64,000 nt of DNA from Fodinibius salsisoli (GCF_026229185.1 NZ_JAGGJA010000017.1:1-64000), one strand, 5' to 3'; shown: positions 9,912 to 18,974, numbered from the stretch's first letter. The notes: generated by a model not told the origin, from the sequence alone. A program made the numbers and translations.

Positions 9912-10268
9912 CTAAAATGTTACAATCTGATATCCATTGGTGATATAATTTCTAAGACTTGGATGCTGTTCATATTCATCCAGCAGCGTTACTCCGGAGC
10001 TTTTTACCTCCTTGAAAACTCCAAAAGCTTTTGAGCAGAACCGGCATGCGCCATGAATATTCTCTTTTACTGCATTATATAGTGGGTGGGCATCATGCTC
10101 GCTATCTTCCAGCTTGGGAATCCATTTTGTTCCTGCACCATCAAAAATAATCTTAACCTCGTCATTATGCTCGGTTAGTTCTTTGGCAAGCTCCAGGGCA
10201 TTAACAACTCGTCCCAGAGACTCGTGGCTTTCAGTATCCGCTAATACAATAACTGCTACTTTATTCAT
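9912..10268 (-). CDS. DsrE/DsrF-like small protein
   Basis: 118-residue cytoplasmic alpha/beta protein of the DsrE-like sulfurtransferase superfamily. It has an N-terminal strand MNKVAVIVLADTES, a middle strand KIIFDGAGTKW, and a conserved Cys75-x-x-Cys78 in GACRFCSKAFGV, where DsrE/TusD-like proteins hold their reactive cysteine. It is 45 bp upstream of the exported Met/His protein and divergent from a thioredoxin-like gene. A role in sulfur or thiol handling is likely; the exact partner is unknown. Confidence 0.78.
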   Translation of the reverse strand: MNKVAVIVLADTESHESLGRVVNALELAKELTEHNDEVKIIFDGAGTKWIPKLEDSEHDAHPLYNAVKENIHGACRFCSKAFGVFKEVKSSGVTLLDEYEQHPSLRNYITNGYQIVTF

Positions 10269-10520
10269 AGTTGAGAAAAGTTTAGTAGAGGTTCCTCTTT
10301 ACTCTAGTATGACCACACAACGACAAGGTTTCTTACCTAAAAGATAAGACGAGCTCTGAGATACGTGATTGGTTCTGGCTCTCTTTTATTATGCGGTCCT
10401 CAAAGATTAAGAAAGGGCAAAACAGGTAAGAAACTCCCGACTGAGATAGTCTCAAAAGAGAAGAACGCTAAATTGAGGAACAGGATTGGCCAACACGATT
10501 TTAACCATACAGGCAAAAAG

Positions 10521-11024
10521 ATGGCATATACAAACAGAATCATAGTTGTTGCTCTGGTTACTCTCCTGGGTATTACGATGACGACTTCTGCTCAGAATTC
10601 AGATATAGATATAGACTGGTACGAGATGGAAGAAGCACAAAAATTAGCAAGGGCGAACGACAAAAAGGTGCTGGTCTTTGCAGAGGCGAGCTGGTGTACG
10701 ATCTGTAAAAAGGTAAAAAGGGAAATTTTCCCCAATAAGGATATCCGGCAGACGATGTCAGCTTATTACTATCCGGTAAAAATAGATATAGAATCTGACG
10801 AATTGCTGCGCTTTAACGGAGAGGAGATGACCCAAGAGCAGTTCGGCCGGCAGATGAGGGTCACGGGCACTCCAACGTTTCTGTTTATTGATAAGGAAGG
10901 TTCGGTTATTGGGGCACAGCCTGGCTTTATACCCCGGGATGTATATAAATCCCTAATGATCTACGTTGGCACCGATGCCCATCACGAAATGGAGTTTGAG
11001 CAGTATCTGGATAATAATCAATAG
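10521..11024 (+). CDS. exported thioredoxin-fold protein
   Basis: 167 residues: signal peptide (1-24, ending TSAQ), then a thioredoxin fold with the redox motif Cys59-Thr-Ile-Cys62 in EASWCTICKKV and the cis-proline loop VTGTPTFLFID. It probably acts as a periplasmic thiol reductant, of the DUF255/thioredoxin_7 kind. I chose the ATG at 10521 because the signal peptide starts there; upstream codons in the same frame (from 10365) are basic and unlike an exported protein. Its mRNA leader overlaps the promoter region of the divergent DsrE-like gene. Confidence 0.85.
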   Translation: MAYTNRIIVVALVTLLGITMTTSAQNSDIDIDWYEMEEAQKLARANDKKVLVFAEASWCTICKKVKREIFPNKDIRQTMSAYYYPVKIDIESDELLRFNGEEMTQEQFGRQMRVTGTPTFLFIDKEGSVIGAQPGFIPRDVYKSLMIYVGTDAHHEMEFEQYLDNNQ

Positions 11025-11181
11025 GAGATATTGGTCAGAATAAAGGTAAAGGAATAAGCATTTACCGATACAAATTTCAGTAATTTGCATAAATTGTTGT
11101 ATGGGGCGTAAGAATTTCCCGAGCTGTGTAATCTATCTAAGGTAGGGTTTATTTAAATATTAAAATTAAACAAGGAGACCT

Positions 11182-11607
11182 ATGAATCGATTAAATGAAT
11201 TTTCGGGAATAGCACATTGGTTGCCACGACTTTCTTTGGCAGCTATCTTTCTTTACCATGCTTTTCCAAAAGTTGTCATGACGGGAGCCGTATCCCAGAT
11301 GATGGGTATGCCAGCCGCAATGGTTTTTATGCTGGGACTTGTCGAAATTGTCGGATCGCTATTTATCTTATGGGGAGGTTTTGGTCCGGATTGGGCCACG
11401 CGGGCAGGAGGAATTCTGTTTTCGATTGTGATGGTCGGGGCTATCTTTATGGTTCACTGGCAGCACGGATGGAACTCCATCAATATGGGAACGGGTAATG
11501 AGGGGCGTGGCATGGAATTCCAGGTCCTTATTTTGGCCGTCTCATTATTATTCGTGTTTAAGGGAAATGCCCTGAATACGGGAGTTAGTGGAGAGGTAGA
11601 AGGATAA
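11182..11607 (+). CDS. DoxX family membrane protein
   Basis: 141-residue inner-membrane protein with four hydrophobic helices (about 15-35, 47-68, 75-95 and 112-132) and the DoxX hallmark LPRLSLAAIFLYHAFPKV near the N-terminus. A strong ribosome site (GGAGACCT) precedes the ATG. DoxX proteins are linked to thiol/redox and sulfur metabolism in several bacteria. The neighbouring thioredoxin-like and DsrE-like genes fit that theme. A strong terminator follows. Confidence 0.87.
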   Translation: MNRLNEFSGIAHWLPRLSLAAIFLYHAFPKVVMTGAVSQMMGMPAAMVFMLGLVEIVGSLFILWGGFGPDWATRAGGILFSIVMVGAIFMVHWQHGWNSINMGTGNEGRGMEFQVLILAVSLLFVFKGNALNTGVSGEVEG

Positions 11608-11639
11608 TGGCCTGTATTTTTTATACAGAATGAGAACAG

Positions 11640-11665
11640 AAGGGGGCTATGTTGCCCCCTTTTTA
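11640..11665 (+). terminator. rho-independent terminator of the DoxX gene
   Basis: Stem AAGGGGGC (11640-11647) with GCCCCCTT (11654-11661), six-base loop, followed by TTTT. It lies 33 bp after the DoxX stop codon. Confidence 0.88.
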
Positions 11666-11755
11666 ATTTGTAAATTTATTACTTAATACCCATCGTAAGA
11701 AAGTGTTCCAGCAAGGCATCAATAGGTACGTATAAATCCAGGGTGGAGGATAAAT

Positions 11756-12523
11756 ATGGATAGCCTGTTACATAGGATTGGATATAAACTGGCCCGTTAT
11801 CTTTCCGAGACGGATAAGGATGTGGAACATGTTACAACCTGTTCCAGGGAAGCTCTTAAGGCAGCAATCAGGCCTGGAGATATTTTATTGATAGATGGCA
11901 ATAGCAAAATCAGTATGGCCATTAAATATATTACACAATCCACTTGGTCTCATGCTGCACTATTTATTGGAAGGGCATCGGATATTATGGAAACTGATAA
12001 TACCGAATCCTTGCTTATAGAGGCTGATGTAAAGGAGGGGGTGCGGACGGTATCTCTCGATCATTATTGTCATAAACATGTACGTATTTGTCGTCCTGTT
12101 GGCTTGTCATCGGCCGAGATTGATCAGGTTATCAATTTCATGGTTGACAAGGTTGGGTATACATATGATTTGAAAAATATATTTGACCTGGCCCGCTATT
12201 TAATTCAAACGCCACCGGTTGGGCCCAAGCACAGGCGTCGCTTGTTAGCTTTGGGAAGTGGAGATCCTACGAAAGCAATATGTACTTCCCTCATTGCCCA
12301 GGCATTCCAACTAGTAAACTATCCTATATTGCCATCCATAGAGATTGATGAGTCAAGTAGTAAGGCCGTCGTCGAATATCATAAAGAGATATTACACATT
12401 CGTCACCATAGTTTGTTTGCGCCTCGTGATTTCGATGTATCTCCATATTTTCAAATCATTAAGCCGACGATTGAAGCAGGATTCGACCCTCACAGTTTAA
12501 GTTGGGCAGAGCAACGAGAATAG
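11756..12523 (+). CDS. YiiX-like permuted NlpC/P60 cysteine hydrolase (peptidase C92)
   Basis: 255-residue papain-like hydrolase of the circularly permuted YiiX/YebB class. The catalytic histidine comes first, His66 in STWSHAALFIG, followed by an acidic residue Glu89 (LLIEAD), with the nucleophile Cys176 in AICTSLIAQAF. It opens with RPGDILLIDG, typical of this family. Relatives are thought to cleave peptidoglycan peptides or acyl/amide bonds; the substrate is unknown. There is no signal peptide. A perfect GGAGG ribosome site precedes the ATG. It is convergent with the arsenosugar-type cluster. Confidence 0.85.
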   Translation: MDSLLHRIGYKLARYLSETDKDVEHVTTCSREALKAAIRPGDILLIDGNSKISMAIKYITQSTWSHAALFIGRASDIMETDNTESLLIEADVKEGVRTVSLDHYCHKHVRICRPVGLSSAEIDQVINFMVDKVGYTYDLKNIFDLARYLIQTPPVGPKHRRRLLALGSGDPTKAICTSLIAQAFQLVNYPILPSIEIDESSSKAVVEYHKEILHIRHHSLFAPRDFDVSPYFQIIKPTIEAGFDPHSLSWAEQRE

Positions 12524-12550
12524 AAGAGGGGCATGACCTGTTATTGCCTG

Positions 12551-13303
12551 CTACCGATGCTCAGGATTCGGATGGTCAAACCGGCAGCCTGCTTCCCATT
12601 CAGAACGCTGATTCCCGTGGGCAGGCATACCGCCGGCCTGGTCCATCATCAGGGCCATATGCATCAGGTTCCATGTCATAAAGGTGATATTTCGCTGGGT
12701 GAACTCATTATCGAAACCGACCGGTCCGTCCTTGCTCTCATCACCATAACTGGGACCCGGGCCGGCTTCGCCAATCCAGCCTGCATCGGCCTGGGGTGGA
12801 ATCACAAATCCGAGGTGCTGCAGTCCATATAAAATGCTCATTGAGCAGTGTTTGATGCCATCTTCGTTGCCCGTAATAACACAGCCGCCCACCCGGCCAT
12901 AATAGGCATACTGCCCTTTATCATTCAGGTTGCCGGAATAGCCATAAAGGCGTTCAATAACTTTGCTGCAAACCGAAGATTTTTCGCCCAGCCAGATCGG
13001 GGAACCAATAATCAGGATATTGGCATACATCACTTTTTCCTGGATTATCGGCCAGTCGTCGTTTTCAAAACCGTGTTCGGTCATATCCGGATAGACACCG
13101 GGGGCGATATCATAGTCCACCGGACGCAACATTTCGGTGGAAACATCATTTTTTTCCAGGATCGATTTCGATACATTGATCAGGGTTTCGGTATGAGATT
13201 TTTGGGGACTGGGCTTGAGCGTACAATTTAGGAACAAAGCCGTCAGACCGGAAAAATCCCATGTGCTTTCGTTGCAAAGTGTTTCCTGCTTGTTAGTGAG
13301 CAT
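12551..13303 (-). CDS. flavodoxin/NADPH-dependent FMN reductase family protein
   Basis: 250 residues with a flavodoxin-like alpha/beta fold: phosphate-loop strand LFLNCTLKPSPQKSHTETL, then ANILIIGSPIWLGEKSSVCSKV, the FMN-isoalloxazine loop of WrbA/NADPH-FMN reductases, and VGGCVITGNEDG. It should bind FMN and carry out two-electron reductions. It is the last gene of the minus-strand cluster with ArsS and two AhpD-like proteins, so it may supply or consume electrons in that pathway. Confidence 0.85.
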   Translation of the reverse strand: MLTNKQETLCNESTWDFSGLTALFLNCTLKPSPQKSHTETLINVSKSILEKNDVSTEMLRPVDYDIAPGVYPDMTEHGFENDDWPIIQEKVMYANILIIGSPIWLGEKSSVCSKVIERLYGYSGNLNDKGQYAYYGRVGGCVITGNEDGIKHCSMSILYGLQHLGFVIPPQADAGWIGEAGPGPSYGDESKDGPVGFDNEFTQRNITFMTWNLMHMALMMDQAGGMPAHGNQRSEWEAGCRFDHPNPEHR

Positions 13304-13353
13304 ATTGAGTGGATTTGTTATTTGTGGTTCCTCTGTTGTAAGCGTATTTCCAT

Positions 13354-13914
13354 TCAGTATTTATATCCTTGTACCTCTTGTTCATCTGTTTCTACGCCTA
13401 ATCCCTGTACCATACGGTTAACAAAATTAAAATAGCTGATGACCAAAACGGCATCCAGTATAGCCCGATCCGAAAGACCTGTATTCTTGAGCGGTTTGAT
13501 ATCCTGTTCTTTATCTATTTCATCCGGATTTAATGTTAGTTTTTGAGCCAATTGGCAGAGGAGGGAATCTGTTTTGTCAAGGTCTGCCTGGTTATAATCC
13601 GTACGCAATTGTCGAACTCTCCCCCCTTCTTTCCAGTAATGATTCAACGCTTCTCCGTGGTGCCGCTGACAATATTCACACTCGTTGGTTGCCGAAACCA
13701 CAACCGCCATCATTTCGCGCTGGGCCCGACTTAACGGCGATCTGCTGAACATGATGGACAAATACAGCTCCATATGGGCAACAATTGTTTCGGGGTGCAA
13801 GCTCTGCACTTTATGGATCCGGGCCAGCTTGCGCCGCTTTTTTTCAAGTTCTTCGTAAATCTTTTTTAAGGAGCCAGTTGCTTCTTCAGGCTCAATGATG
13901 TTGATATAGGCCAT
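13354..13914 (-). CDS. peroxidase-related AhpD/carboxymuconolactone-decarboxylase-like protein
   Basis: 186-residue helical protein of the AhpD superfamily (uncharacterised peroxidase-related enzymes). The redox motif Cys79-x-x-Cys82-x3-His86 is seen in NECEYCQRHHGEAL, preceded by the usual conserved region SRAQREMMAVVVSA. It likely reduces peroxides or acts as a thiol oxidoreductase. It lies 50 bp upstream of the flavodoxin-like gene and 89 bp downstream of arsS, on the same strand, so the cluster contains two AhpD-like proteins. Confidence 0.88.
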   Translation of the reverse strand: MAYINIIEPEEATGSLKKIYEELEKKRRKLARIHKVQSLHPETIVAHMELYLSIMFSRSPLSRAQREMMAVVVSATNECEYCQRHHGEALNHYWKEGGRVRQLRTDYNQADLDKTDSLLCQLAQKLTLNPDEIDKEQDIKPLKNTGLSDRAILDAVLVISYFNFVNRMVQGLGVETDEQEVQGYKY

Positions 13915-14003
13915 GACAGATTTATATAGGTAATAAGGCTATAGAACTTCTTCAATTCTGTTGTTGATTAGGAGGGGTATAAGCAATGTTTATCTTAATC
14001 CGC

Positions 14004-15056
14004 TCATGTAGTTGCCCCGCCACAGCTACTCCCCGCACCCGCCGTACATCCAAAGCAGTGCTGATTTATTTTAATCTCACGATTATTGAGCTTCAACTCA
14101 TTCCATTCGCTGATATGCCGGGGGGCTTGCTCTTCTACGGGCATCTCCAGCATCTGATTAAAGTCACAGTCATATAAGGTGCCGTCCCACCCCACAGAAA
14201 TCGTATTTCGGCACATCACTCCTTGAGCTGCAGCTGGATTGAAAGAAGTAATCAGCCGATCCATATATTCCTCCAGGTTGCCGGACTCCAGCAAAAAGTT
14301 AAGATATCGACTGATCGGGAGATTCGTGATCGTAAACAGGTTGTTAAACGTTATTCCGTGCTTACGCTTAAGCTGACGTTTGAAATCCTTTTCGAGGGAT
14401 TCCTGTCCTCCGGGTAAAAAAGCACCTGCCGGATTATACACCAGGTTCAGCTCCAGGTCGCTTCCTTCCTTTCCGTAGCCGATGGCATTTAGTTTTTTCA
14501 ACGCCTCCACCGACCGATCGTAGGTCCCTTCTCCCCGTTGTCGGTCGGTTCTGGATTTATTATAAAAGGGCAGCGAACAGGTCACTTCTACCCCGTGCTC
14601 AGCAAAAAATTTGGGCATCGCCTGGTATTTGGGGGCGGTCGTCAGAATCGTCAGGTTGGAGCGGACAATGATATGTTTCCCCAACGCAGAGACTTTTTCC
14701 ACAAACCACCGAAAATGCGGATTCATCTCCGGGGCTCCGCCCGTTAGATCTACCGTTTCTGCCTTAGAGTTTCGTAGTGCTTCCAGGCATTGCTTGAACG
14801 TCTCTTTGCTCATAACCTCTGTGCGATCCGGTCCCGCATCAACATGGCAATGCTTGCACGTCATATTGCACATGTAGCCCACATTCATCTGGAAAATTTC
14901 AATCCCCGTAGGCTTTAATGGATAAAGGTTGATCTCTTCCAGTTTCTCACGAAATTTAGGCTGATTACGCAACGACTCAGAATGGTCATTCAGCACGTGA
15001 AGCTGATAGGCCGGGTCTGAAAGTTTATGGTGCTGTGTCTTCAGGGATTTGATCAT
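14004..15056 (-). CDS. arsS: arsenosugar biosynthesis radical SAM protein ArsS
   Basis: 350-residue radical S-adenosylmethionine enzyme. The [4Fe-4S] ligands are Cys63, Cys67 and Cys70 in YMCNMTCKHCHVDAG, followed by the SAM-binding region VDLTGGAPEMN. The C-terminal DUF3641-type region ends with a cysteine-rich tail HCFGCTAGAGSSCGGATT, characteristic of ArsS. The family is thought to add the 5'-deoxyadenosyl group to dimethylated arsenic on the way to arsenosugars. No methyltransferase ArsM is encoded in the window. Related family members can be selenoproteins; this copy uses ordinary cysteines. Confidence 0.93.
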   Translation of the reverse strand: MIKSLKTQHHKLSDPAYQLHVLNDHSESLRNQPKFREKLEEINLYPLKPTGIEIFQMNVGYMCNMTCKHCHVDAGPDRTEVMSKETFKQCLEALRNSKAETVDLTGGAPEMNPHFRWFVEKVSALGKHIIVRSNLTILTTAPKYQAMPKFFAEHGVEVTCSLPFYNKSRTDRQRGEGTYDRSVEALKKLNAIGYGKEGSDLELNLVYNPAGAFLPGGQESLEKDFKRQLKRKHGITFNNLFTITNLPISRYLNFLLESGNLEEYMDRLITSFNPAAAQGVMCRNTISVGWDGTLYDCDFNQMLEMPVEEQAPRHISEWNELKLNNREIKINQHCFGCTAGAGSSCGGATT

Positions 15057-15068
15057 GGTTTGGGAGTT

Positions 15069-15110
15069 GTGAGTTTTGAGTAATGAGCAGTGAGTTTTGA
15101 GTAATAAGTG
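15069..15110. repeat. two-copy 21-bp tandem repeat
   Basis: GTGAGTTTTGAGTAATGAGCA at 15069-15089 is followed directly by a near-identical copy at 15090-15110 (three differences near its end). It lies in the 152-bp gap between arsS and the upstream peroxidase-like gene and has no recognised function. Confidence 0.7.
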
Positions 15111-15208
15111 GCGGATAATGGGATCTGTGGTCCTGTCCAGCTATCAGCACTCGATGAATTCTGGATTCTGAGTTCTGAATACTTACTCCCCATATCCTTC
15201 ATCCTGCA

Positions 15209-15544
15209 TTACATGCTTAAATCTTTGGTTTTATTCATCATCTGCACCCCGTGTACCAGTGAAGATCCCCCGCGTATAGCAGAGGCTACATGCACCGCCT
15301 CCATCATCTGTTCTTCACTGGCGCCCTTTTCGAGGCTATCGGTTGTATAAGCATCAATACAATAGGGGCACTGCACCGTATGCGATACCGCCAGGGCAAT
15401 CAGTGCTTTTTCGCGGGCACTTAGGGCCCCTTCCTCAAATACGGCTCCATAATAGTCAAAAAACTTTTCCGCCAGTTCAGGACCAAACTCGCCGACATCT
15501 TCAAACTTTTTAAGATCTTCGGGCTTGTAATAGGTTTCTCTCAT
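15209..15544 (-). CDS. arsenosugar biosynthesis-associated peroxidase-like protein
   Basis: 111-residue AhpD-like protein with the CxxC motif Cys59-Pro-Tyr-Cys62 in VQCPYCIDAYTTDSLEKG. This matches the small protein regularly found beside arsS; unlike AhpD it lacks the histidine four residues after the second cysteine. It is the first gene of the minus-strand cluster, followed after 152 bp by arsS. It probably supplies thiol-based redox chemistry to arsenic or its products, which is inference from gene association. Confidence 0.88.
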   Translation of the reverse strand: MRETYYKPEDLKKFEDVGEFGPELAEKFFDYYGAVFEEGALSAREKALIALAVSHTVQCPYCIDAYTTDSLEKGASEEQMMEAVHVASAIRGGSSLVHGVQMMNKTKDLSM

Positions 15545-15610
15545 TTTATAGTGAATTATATTAGATTTTATAATGTAGGTTCTTTCATTTCTACTATTGG
15601 AATATTAATT

Positions 15611-16714
15611 CTATTGATAAATTTCCAAATCGGGGAAAAAGTCGCCCCATCCAAACCAATAGCCGGTATACGAAAGGGTGGGGGTAAGGCGCTCCCCTTG
15701 CCGAGGTCCTTCCACAGCATAGCCGAATATATCCCAACGATTGCCTTCTTGATCTTTCATTACAACAGGCAGACTATTTTGGACAGGCACAAAGGTAAAT
15801 TGCGTGCCATCTTCCAACGTAGTTCTAAAAGAGGCAGCAAAATCATGGATCGCACTTCCTACAACGATGATCTCCCGTGGGCCGACTTGATCAGTTATAA
15901 CCCTAATTTGGTCTCCAAAGCCGTTGATAGGATATGCTTTAGCAATAGTCCCATGCCCCGCGGGCGGCTGGGCAAGAACCCCGTGCACCCGGTCTTTGTT
16001 GGGGAGCCTATTGTCAGGGTTTTGGACCGGGAATAAAATATTGGAATTGCTGGTTGAATAATTTTTCCCATAAGCAAACCCTTCGTAGTTACGGCTAAAT
16101 CCTGTTTCTCTGGTCAATACGTCCGATTGGGGATACATATGTTTCCAGGTTGCCCAGCTGGTTTCAATGAGGTCAATGGTTTCGATAGTTGTTCCCGATA
16201 AAACGCCTGCTACACTTCGCAGTTGCATCTGTGACCAGCGACTGTCACTATTACGATCGTAAGGAATAAGATTATTCCGAAATAGAAGCCCGGAGACTCC
16301 AAACTCTGTGACCGTTCCACCAACTGCCCGATTCCATCCTATAGCCGTGCCGGTTAATGGGCAGAAGGTAATGGCAACCGCCTCATCTCCAACCTGATCA
16401 TTGACTATTTCGTGCCAATCCAGTATCTGATGGGGATACGCTTTGATACTGTTCCCAATTTTGATGCCAATGACTCTCCGATCATTGGGTATGTAATTAA
16501 TTTCTGACGCAGGAGCGAATTTAGGGTTGTCAATAGAGGGAATACCATCTTTGCCGGGCCCGCCACTTACGACTTGTTCCTGAGGTATTAACCAGTCCAA
16601 ACTGTTATTCGAGCCATTGGTCGTAGTAATATTATCATCACTACAGCTAGTTATAAGTAGAGGAAGGAAAAGAAACCCCAAAATACATTTTGATATTGTT
16701 CTCTCAGTTTCCAT
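15611..16714 (-). CDS. DUF3179 domain lipoprotein, copy 1
   Basis: 367 residues with a lipoprotein signal peptide (lipobox LITSC, Cys24). The remainder is one DUF3179 domain with its hallmarks DGIPSIDNPKF, KAYPHQILDWHEIVND, FCPLTGTAIGW and EFGVSGLLFRNNL. The biochemical function of DUF3179 is not established. It shares its architecture with copies at 17788-18894 and 19983-21107. It is the last gene of a minus-strand run: sigma factor, anti-sigma-like protein, DUF3179 copy 2, outer-membrane protein, then this gene 17 bp after the previous stop. Confidence 0.9.
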   Translation of the reverse strand: METERTISKCILGFLFLPLLITSCSDDNITTTNGSNNSLDWLIPQEQVVSGGPGKDGIPSIDNPKFAPASEINYIPNDRRVIGIKIGNSIKAYPHQILDWHEIVNDQVGDEAVAITFCPLTGTAIGWNRAVGGTVTEFGVSGLLFRNNLIPYDRNSDSRWSQMQLRSVAGVLSGTTIETIDLIETSWATWKHMYPQSDVLTRETGFSRNYEGFAYGKNYSTSNSNILFPVQNPDNRLPNKDRVHGVLAQPPAGHGTIAKAYPINGFGDQIRVITDQVGPREIIVVGSAIHDFAASFRTTLEDGTQFTFVPVQNSLPVVMKDQEGNRWDIFGYAVEGPRQGERLTPTLSYTGYWFGWGDFFPDLEIYQ

Positions 16715-16731
16715 GATGTTACCATTTTAAT

Positions 16732-17703
16732 TTAGAAGATAGTCTTGCTTCCGAAGTTGTAGAATACGGAAGCCGACAAGGTAAAAGCCGTAGTAGGCTG
16801 CGTTCCATTTAAATGTTGATAAACAGGTAATTGGCCGGAAAAGCGCAATGACAGCTGATCCGTAAGTCCGTAGCTGAAGGCTGGTTTAAAATTAATCCAT
16901 TTACCGCCCGTATTGGGCAGTGGATTACCATTTCGTTGGTCGGAGGCTGTTGAACGATAACGTACCATCATGATATAGGAAAGGTCGCCAATAATTTTAT
17001 TTGTCACACCCAAAGTCGAAACAACTTCATTACCAAAGCGATAAATATCGTTGCTCCCAAACCGGTTATCGGAACCCGTCAGCCTAAATGAATTGTACCA
17101 AAAAAGATTGATCGTGGTGGCCGGTGCAAACGTCTTTGAAAAATAGGACCATGCAATCCCGTCCCAAGCCCCCGTTCCCGGTTGCATGTCGGCATTTAGC
17201 GCCAACCCACCCTGAGTAATATCACTTGCGCCGAAGGGTACTTTGACGCCGCCCCCTATGGCCAGCTGATATTGTTTCCGGATGGTATTTTGATGCAGTA
17301 CGTACTTGAGCATAAACAGCCCGTCACCAATACCGCGAGTTGTTAACGTTTCCTCAGCACCTGAGGTTTGGAGGCCGGTTCTCCTGAATTTTTGGACATA
17401 GGTAACAGTTCCGGAAAAAGTTAACCGTCTTGTTATACCATAATTAAGTTCCAATAGTGTGGACTGCGTATTCCGTGCGGTGGATAGATTATTTAATTGC
17501 GAGCTGCCACTGTAGAGATTGGAAATATCATTGTATTGGTAGGTTACACCCAGCAAAAGATTGCCTTTGGCAGCGGAGCTTATACTTTGAGAACTAATCA
17601 GGGGAGCGCCGGCGCAACTGCAGGTTTGGGCTTGTATTTCCATTGCACCCATTAGCAGGGCAAGTAAACCGAAAAATAGTATTTCCTTAATAGATGTCTT
17701 CAT
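16732..17703 (-). CDS. outer-membrane beta-barrel protein of unknown substrate
   Basis: 323 residues from the preferred start at 17703, which gives a clean signal peptide (MKTSIKEILFFGLLALLMGAMEIQAQ, cut before TCSC). An in-frame ATG at 17745 adds 14 residues ahead of it. The rest is alternating polar/aromatic beta-strand sequence (LLLGVTYQYNDI, LLELNYGITRRLTFSGTVTYV) ending in a terminal phenylalanine (VFYNFGSKTIF), typical of BAM-assembled barrels. It lies between two DUF3179 lipoprotein genes and probably forms part of one envelope system with them. Confidence 0.78.
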   Translation of the reverse strand: MKTSIKEILFFGLLALLMGAMEIQAQTCSCAGAPLISSQSISSAAKGNLLLGVTYQYNDISNLYSGSSQLNNLSTARNTQSTLLELNYGITRRLTFSGTVTYVQKFRRTGLQTSGAEETLTTRGIGDGLFMLKYVLHQNTIRKQYQLAIGGGVKVPFGASDITQGGLALNADMQPGTGAWDGIAWSYFSKTFAPATTINLFWYNSFRLTGSDNRFGSNDIYRFGNEVVSTLGVTNKIIGDLSYIMMVRYRSTASDQRNGNPLPNTGGKWINFKPAFSYGLTDQLSLRFSGQLPVYQHLNGTQPTTAFTLSASVFYNFGSKTIF

Positions 17704-17787
17704 GATCTGAAACTGCCGTACAAATATGCAAGGCTTGCTTAGCATTAAAAAGAATACTGATCAATCATGTTTTACCTTTATTTGTCT

Positions 17788-18894
17788 CTAGGGGTATATG
17801 ATTTTGGGAACTTTGGGCCCCCGACCAAAAAAATCGGCCCAGGCAAACCAGTAGGCGTTATAGGAGCTTACCCGGGGCAACTTTTGACCTTCCCGTGATC
17901 CGCTAACAGCTTCTCCGAATACGTTCCATTTAGTACCTTCCTCATCTTGCAGTATTACTGGAAATTCATTGTGGACAGCCTGCAAGTTCAGGCGGGTTCC
18001 ATCCTCAAGTATAGGTGAATAAGAAACCGCTAGCTTATGCTTTAAGCTGCCAGCTACTATTATTTCCTTACCATTGATGTACATAGTTAGTAAATCGATC
18101 TGCTGAGAAAATCCTTCCATAGGAATGACATGAAGGGATGAATTATATGAGACCCCATGGCCATAATCTTTTCGTTCCATTCGGTCATCTTCATCTTCAA
18201 TTGGGAATAAAATATTCTCATTATTGTTTGCATAGTTCCCATAGGCAGGAACCTCATAAGTGCTTTCAAAACCTGCCATGCCCGATAGTACCTTCGAATT
18301 TGGAAAAGCAGCTTGCCAGGAAGACCATTTCATTTCAATCAGTTGATATGACCGGACATATGTTCCCTTAAACTCACCATAAATGCTTTGAAGCATCATC
18401 TGACTCCAGTAGCTGTTTGTGGTTCTATCGTAAGCAATGAGATTATTCTTATGGATAAGGCCTGAAACGCCAAATGTGGTTGTTTCTCCTCCCATTTTCC
18501 TATTCCATGCTATGCCAGACCCAGTTAAGGGACAATAACTTATGGCTATTGGGATATCGCCAATCCTGTCATTGACAATTTCATGATAATCTAAGATGCG
18601 ATGCGGATAGGCCTTGACTTGATCGCCAATTTTGATGCCCAAAACTAGATCATCAGCACGAAGGAAGTTTACTTCAGAAGTTTTTACAAAACTCGGATCA
18701 TCTATAGAAGGAATACCATCCCTACCTGTACCTACGTAAACTTGATCCGAAGGAATTAACCAGTCTGCGTCTTCTTCTGTATTGTTATTACTGTTTGTAG
18801 CCTGATTCCGTTGTATGGCAGAAGTGCAGGCTGAAAACAATAGAAGAATCGAGACATGAGCAAAAAGAATATTATTGAATCTACTGGCTTTCAT
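17788..18894 (-). CDS. DUF3179 domain lipoprotein, copy 2
   Basis: 368 residues with a lipobox LLFSAC (Cys23) and one DUF3179 domain: DGIPSIDDPSF, KAYPHRILDYHEIVND, YCPLTGSGIAW and TFGVSGLIHKNNLIAYDR. It is clearly paralogous to copy 1 over the whole length, and both end in a WFAW/WFGWGDFF segment. It is placed between the zinc-finger anti-sigma-like gene (81 bp upstream) and the beta-barrel gene, consistent with a single transcript driven through the sigma-factor promoter. Confidence 0.9.
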   Translation of the reverse strand: MKASRFNNILFAHVSILLLFSACTSAIQRNQATNSNNNTEEDADWLIPSDQVYVGTGRDGIPSIDDPSFVKTSEVNFLRADDLVLGIKIGDQVKAYPHRILDYHEIVNDRIGDIPIAISYCPLTGSGIAWNRKMGGETTTFGVSGLIHKNNLIAYDRTTNSYWSQMMLQSIYGEFKGTYVRSYQLIEMKWSSWQAAFPNSKVLSGMAGFESTYEVPAYGNYANNNENILFPIEDEDDRMERKDYGHGVSYNSSLHVIPMEGFSQQIDLLTMYINGKEIIVAGSLKHKLAVSYSPILEDGTRLNLQAVHNEFPVILQDEEGTKWNVFGEAVSGSREGQKLPRVSSYNAYWFAWADFFGRGPKVPKIIYP

Positions 18895-18974
18895 AATTCT
18901 ATCTGGCTAATATCAAGTTAATTAAACAGCTAAATTATTAGACTACAGATAGGTTACATTTCTTACCCGGTTAT

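Noticed and set aside
10365-10520. Longer N-terminus for the thioredoxin-fold protein
   Set aside because: The 52 extra residues are basic and precede a clear signal peptide, so they would block export. The start at 10521 is far more likely.
12533-12832. Open frame on the plus strand over the flavodoxin-like gene
   Set aside because: It is antisense to a well-supported gene with a clear flavodoxin fold.
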